NCBI GenBank assembly: GCA_017430155.1
Contig: JAFRNO010000714.1
Location: 1-7,903 of the forward strand
Reading direction: 5' to 3'
Length of the DNA stretch: 7,903 nt
Source of the DNA: Kiritimatiellia bacterium
Lineage (GTDB): Bacteria > Verrucomicrobiota > Kiritimatiellia > RFP12 > UBA1067
Part shown: positions 6,816-7,903 of the stretch, in pieces
Layout: each line of letters begins with the position of its first letter
How positions within the stretch are numbered: the first letter of the stretch is position 1
The notes under the pieces: generated by a model
What the model saw: the letters and a program-made list of their open reading frames with translations, nothing else
Databases searched by the model: none
What the model was told of the DNA's origin: nothing
Translations under genes and position numbers: made by a program

Positions 6816-6845
6816 TTGACGCGGGGCGGGGAATTGGGGTATACT
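6816..6845 (+). promoter_or_regulatory. Sigma70-type promoter of the thiS-thiF-thiG operon
   Basis: TTGACG (6816-6821) and TATACT (6840-6845) are each 5 of 6 matches to the consensus, separated by 18 bases. The transcript would begin near 6852 and carry a leader of about 108 bases before thiS. This is the best two-box promoter in the window. I see no terminator for the upstream siroheme gene between 6796 and 6815, so read-through is possible too. Confidence 0.65.
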
Positions 6846-6862
6846 ATCCGCGTCCAAGACTG

Positions 6863-6922
6863 AAAAGCCATGCGATGGGGGGCACCACCTCGGGTGCCGC
6901 TTACGCTGGCTTTTTCTTTTTT
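6863..6922 (+). terminator. Terminator-like structured leader upstream of thiS (attenuator or end of a small RNA)
   Basis: A branched-looking stem can be drawn. AAAAGCCA (6863-6870) pairs with TGGCTTTT (6907-6914). After a bulged T, GCG (6872-6874) pairs with CGC (6904-6906). An inner hairpin GGCACC (6881-6886), loop ACCTCG, GGTGCC (6893-6898) closes the tip. A run of T with a single C (6911-6922) follows, which is the form of an intrinsic terminator. It lies after the thi promoter and before thiS, so it could terminate early transcripts under control, or mark the end of a small RNA of about 67 nt. The conserved TPP riboswitch core (CUGAGA and the ACCUGAUCUGGAUAAUGCCAG segment) is not present. 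Ligand or signal unknown. Confidence 0.6.
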
Positions 6923-6938
6923 CCGGGGCGCGCCCCGG
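6923..6938. repeat. Perfect 16-bp palindrome in the thiS leader
   Basis: CCGGGGCGCGCCCCGG follows directly on the T run and ends 8 bases before the thiS Shine-Dalgarno. In RNA it can fold as a six-pair hairpin with a CGCG loop. Its GCCCC (6932-6936) can also pair with GGGGC (6879-6883), which would disturb the inner terminator hairpin. As DNA it could be a dimeric protein site. Function unknown. Confidence 0.5.
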
Positions 6939-6959
6939 ACAGAGACAGGAGAACGGAAG

Positions 6960-7154
6960 ATGTTGAAGATAAACGGCGAGGAAAAAGAGGCGGCGGGCCA
7001 GACGGTCGCGGCGTATCTCGCGGCGGCCGGCTACGACGCCGCGCGCGTCGTCGTGGAGCTGAACGAGGTGATCGTGCCGAAGGCCCGCTACGGCGAGACC
7101 GTGCTGCGCAACGGCGACCAGGTGGAGATCGTCTGCTTCATGGGAGGCGGCTGA
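6960..7154 (+). CDS. thiS: Sulfur carrier protein ThiS
   Basis: This is a 64-residue ubiquitin-like protein that begins MLKINGEEKE, has the inner LNEVIVPKARY strand-turn (about 34-44) and GDQVEIVCFMGGG at the end. The terminal Gly-Gly is the functional end: ThiF adenylates it, it is converted to a thiocarboxylate, and that sulfur is passed to ThiG to build the thiazole ring of thiamine. The length fits the family (about 65). AGGAG at 6947-6951 stands 8 bases before the ATG. The frame is open upstream to an ATG at 6870, but that would run through the terminator-like hairpin and lacks a ribosome binding site. It is the first gene of the thiS-thiF-thiG operon, with one base between it and thiF. 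Confidence 0.95.
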   Translation: MLKINGEEKEAAGQTVAAYLAAAGYDAARVVVELNEVIVPKARYGETVLRNGDQVEIVCFMGGG

Positions 7155-7155
7155 G

Positions 7156-7791
7156 ATGGCGCTGGACCGCGAAACGTTCCGCGCCGCGCTCGTCGCGCGC
7201 CACGGCGCCGACCGGCAGGCGAAGTTCGACGCCGCGCGCGTAGCGGTGTGCGGACTCGGCGGACTCGGCTCCAACGTGTCCATCGCCCTTGCGCGCGCGG
7301 GCGTCGGGCACCTCCACCTCATCGACTTCGACCGCGTGGAGCCCTCCAACCTCAACCGCCAGCAGTACACGGCCGCGCAGGTGGGTCTTCCCAAGGCAGA
7401 AGCCCTGCGCGCCAACCTCGCCGCGATCAACCCCTTCTGCGAAGTCACGGCCGAGACGGTGCGCGTGACGGACGCGAACCTCGCCGCCCTTCTCGCGGAC
7501 GACGACATCGTCTGCGAGGCGTTCGACCGCGCCGAGGCGAAGGCGATGCTCGTCTCGGGCGTGCTGGAGACGTTCCCGGAGAAACCCGTCGTCGCCGCGT
7601 CCGGGATGTCCGGCCTCGCCTCCGCGAACGCGATCGCCACCAAGCGCATCTCGAAGCGGCTCTACCTCTGCGGCGACGGGACGACGGACGTCAACGACGG
7701 AATCGGCCTCTACGGCGCGCGCGTGCTCGTGTGCGCGGCGCACCAGGCCACCATGATCCTACGCCTCATCGACGGCGCGGACGAACCTTAA
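7156..7791 (+). CDS. thiF: Sulfur carrier protein ThiS adenylyltransferase ThiF (short, family-2 type)
   Basis: The protein is 211 residues, an E1-like Rossmann-fold enzyme. The nucleotide loop is G33-L-G-G-L-G-S-N40, followed by IDFDRVEPSNLNRQQ (56-70), the canonical ATP/Mg-binding segment with R68, then K80 and DDDIVCEAFD (115-124). It uses ATP to make the acyl-adenylate of the ThiS C-terminus. At 211 residues it is shorter than E. coli-type ThiF (about 250). The paired CxxC zinc ligands of that type are absent; the cysteines present are scattered (32, 95, 120, 172, 193). This fits the compact ThiF found beside thiS and thiG in Clostridia and other anaerobes, where the route of sulfur onto ThiS is less well understood. 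The Shine-Dalgarno GGAGG (7143-7147) is inside the Gly codons at the end of thiS, suggesting coupled translation. Confidence 0.93.
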   Translation: MALDRETFRAALVARHGADRQAKFDAARVAVCGLGGLGSNVSIALARAGVGHLHLIDFDRVEPSNLNRQQYTAAQVGLPKAEALRANLAAINPFCEVTAETVRVTDANLAALLADDDIVCEAFDRAEAKAMLVSGVLETFPEKPVVAASGMSGLASANAIATKRISKRLYLCGDGTTDVNDGIGLYGARVLVCAAHQATMILRLIDGADEP

Positions 7792-7803
7792 AAGGAAAAC
7801 GAA

Positions 7804-7903
7804 ATGGCAAACGGAACTGACACATTCACGCTCGGCGGGCGCACCTTCACCTCACGCTTCATCCTCGGCTCGGGCAAGTACTCGCTCGACCTCATCCGCG
7901 CGG
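7804..7903 (+). CDS. thiG: Thiazole synthase ThiG, 5' part only
   Basis: Thirty-three residues are visible before the right edge. They read MANGTDTFTLGG, then RTFTSRFILGSGKYS (13-27), the conserved N-terminal strand of ThiG (family 'F.SR..LGTGKY'). ThiG is a TIM-barrel enzyme that condenses 1-deoxy-D-xylulose 5-phosphate, dehydroglycine and the ThiS thiocarboxylate into the thiazole phosphate. The Schiff-base lysine lies beyond the edge. AAAGGA at 7791-7796 overlaps the end of the thiF stop and sits 7 bases before the ATG. Whether the glycine is supplied by ThiH (anaerobic) or ThiO (aerobic) cannot be seen. Confidence 0.93.
   Translation, partial: MANGTDTFTLGGRTFTSRFILGSGKYSLDLIRA

Noticed and set aside
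6870..6959. N-terminal extension of ThiS from an upstream in-frame ATG, or a leader peptide.
   Set aside because: It would read through the terminator-like hairpin and T run, has no Shine-Dalgarno, and ThiS proteins begin at the MLKINGE strand; no stop closes a separate leader peptide before thiS.
7149..7159. CTGAGA, the TPP riboswitch signature hexamer, in a thiamine operon.
   Set aside because: It is made by the thiS stop codon and the thiF start and lies inside the coding junction; the other conserved TPP aptamer parts are missing around it.
1..7903. CRISPR arrays, tRNA or rRNA genes, insertion sequences, phage or toxin-antitoxin genes.
   Set aside because: I found no regular repeat array, no tRNA-like or rRNA-like segment and no transposase, integrase or toxin-like protein; the spacers are all under 180 bases.

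Overview
This is GC-rich bacterial DNA with tightly packed genes. Several proteins carry Sec- or Tat-type export signals and there are two secreted carbohydrate-active proteins. A hexokinase of the actin-fold PF00349-like type lies beside them, together with a compact anaerobe-style thiS-thiF-thiG cluster. This mix suggests an anaerobic, polysaccharide-degrading member of the PVC group, for example a gut or sediment Kiritimatiellota, Lentisphaerae or Verrucomicrobia lineage. That placement is inference from gene content; no rRNA or other phylogenetic marker is present.

Layout. (1) 1-547, minus: the 5' part of a secreted polygalacturonase-like (GH28, pectin-lyase-fold) gene that runs off the left edge; it is absent from a simple ORF list because its stop lies outside. 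(2) 548-721: a divergent intergenic spacer with one weak promoter candidate in each direction. (3) 722-1885, plus: an exported serine hydrolase of the class C beta-lactamase/esterase family. (4) 1882-3117, 3114-5009 and 5015-5932, all minus: one transcription unit read in the order Tat-exported metallophosphoesterase, secreted clan-A glycoside hydrolase, cytoplasmic hexokinase. An ATGA stop/start overlap joins the last pair, and the first junction is almost as tight. Its extended -10 promoter is at 6006-6014, behind two 9-bp direct repeats one helical turn apart. (5) 6091-6795, plus: a single-module siroheme/4Fe-4S (sulfite/nitrite reductase-like) protein with its own extended -10 promoter. 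(6) 6796-6959: a spacer holding a good sigma70-type promoter, a terminator-like RNA hairpin with a U-rich run, and a perfect 16-bp palindrome. (7) 6960-7903, plus: thiS, thiF and the beginning of thiG, for the thiazole half of thiamine.

How the parts may work together. The minus-strand operon reads as a glycan-use module: outside the cytoplasm a phosphatase-like enzyme and a glycosidase process a glycan, and inside the cell a hexokinase traps the released hexose. The right-hand side is sulfur and thiamine metabolism: ThiF adenylates ThiS, which becomes the thiocarboxylate sulfur donor for ThiG. The neighbouring siroheme protein could be linked to sulfur supply, but it has its own promoter and the link is only suggestive. 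The points most worth follow-up are the structured thiS leader, which lacks the TPP riboswitch core, the helically phased repeats at the operon promoter, and two back-to-back perfect hairpins where the convergent serine hydrolase and hexokinase genes overlap.
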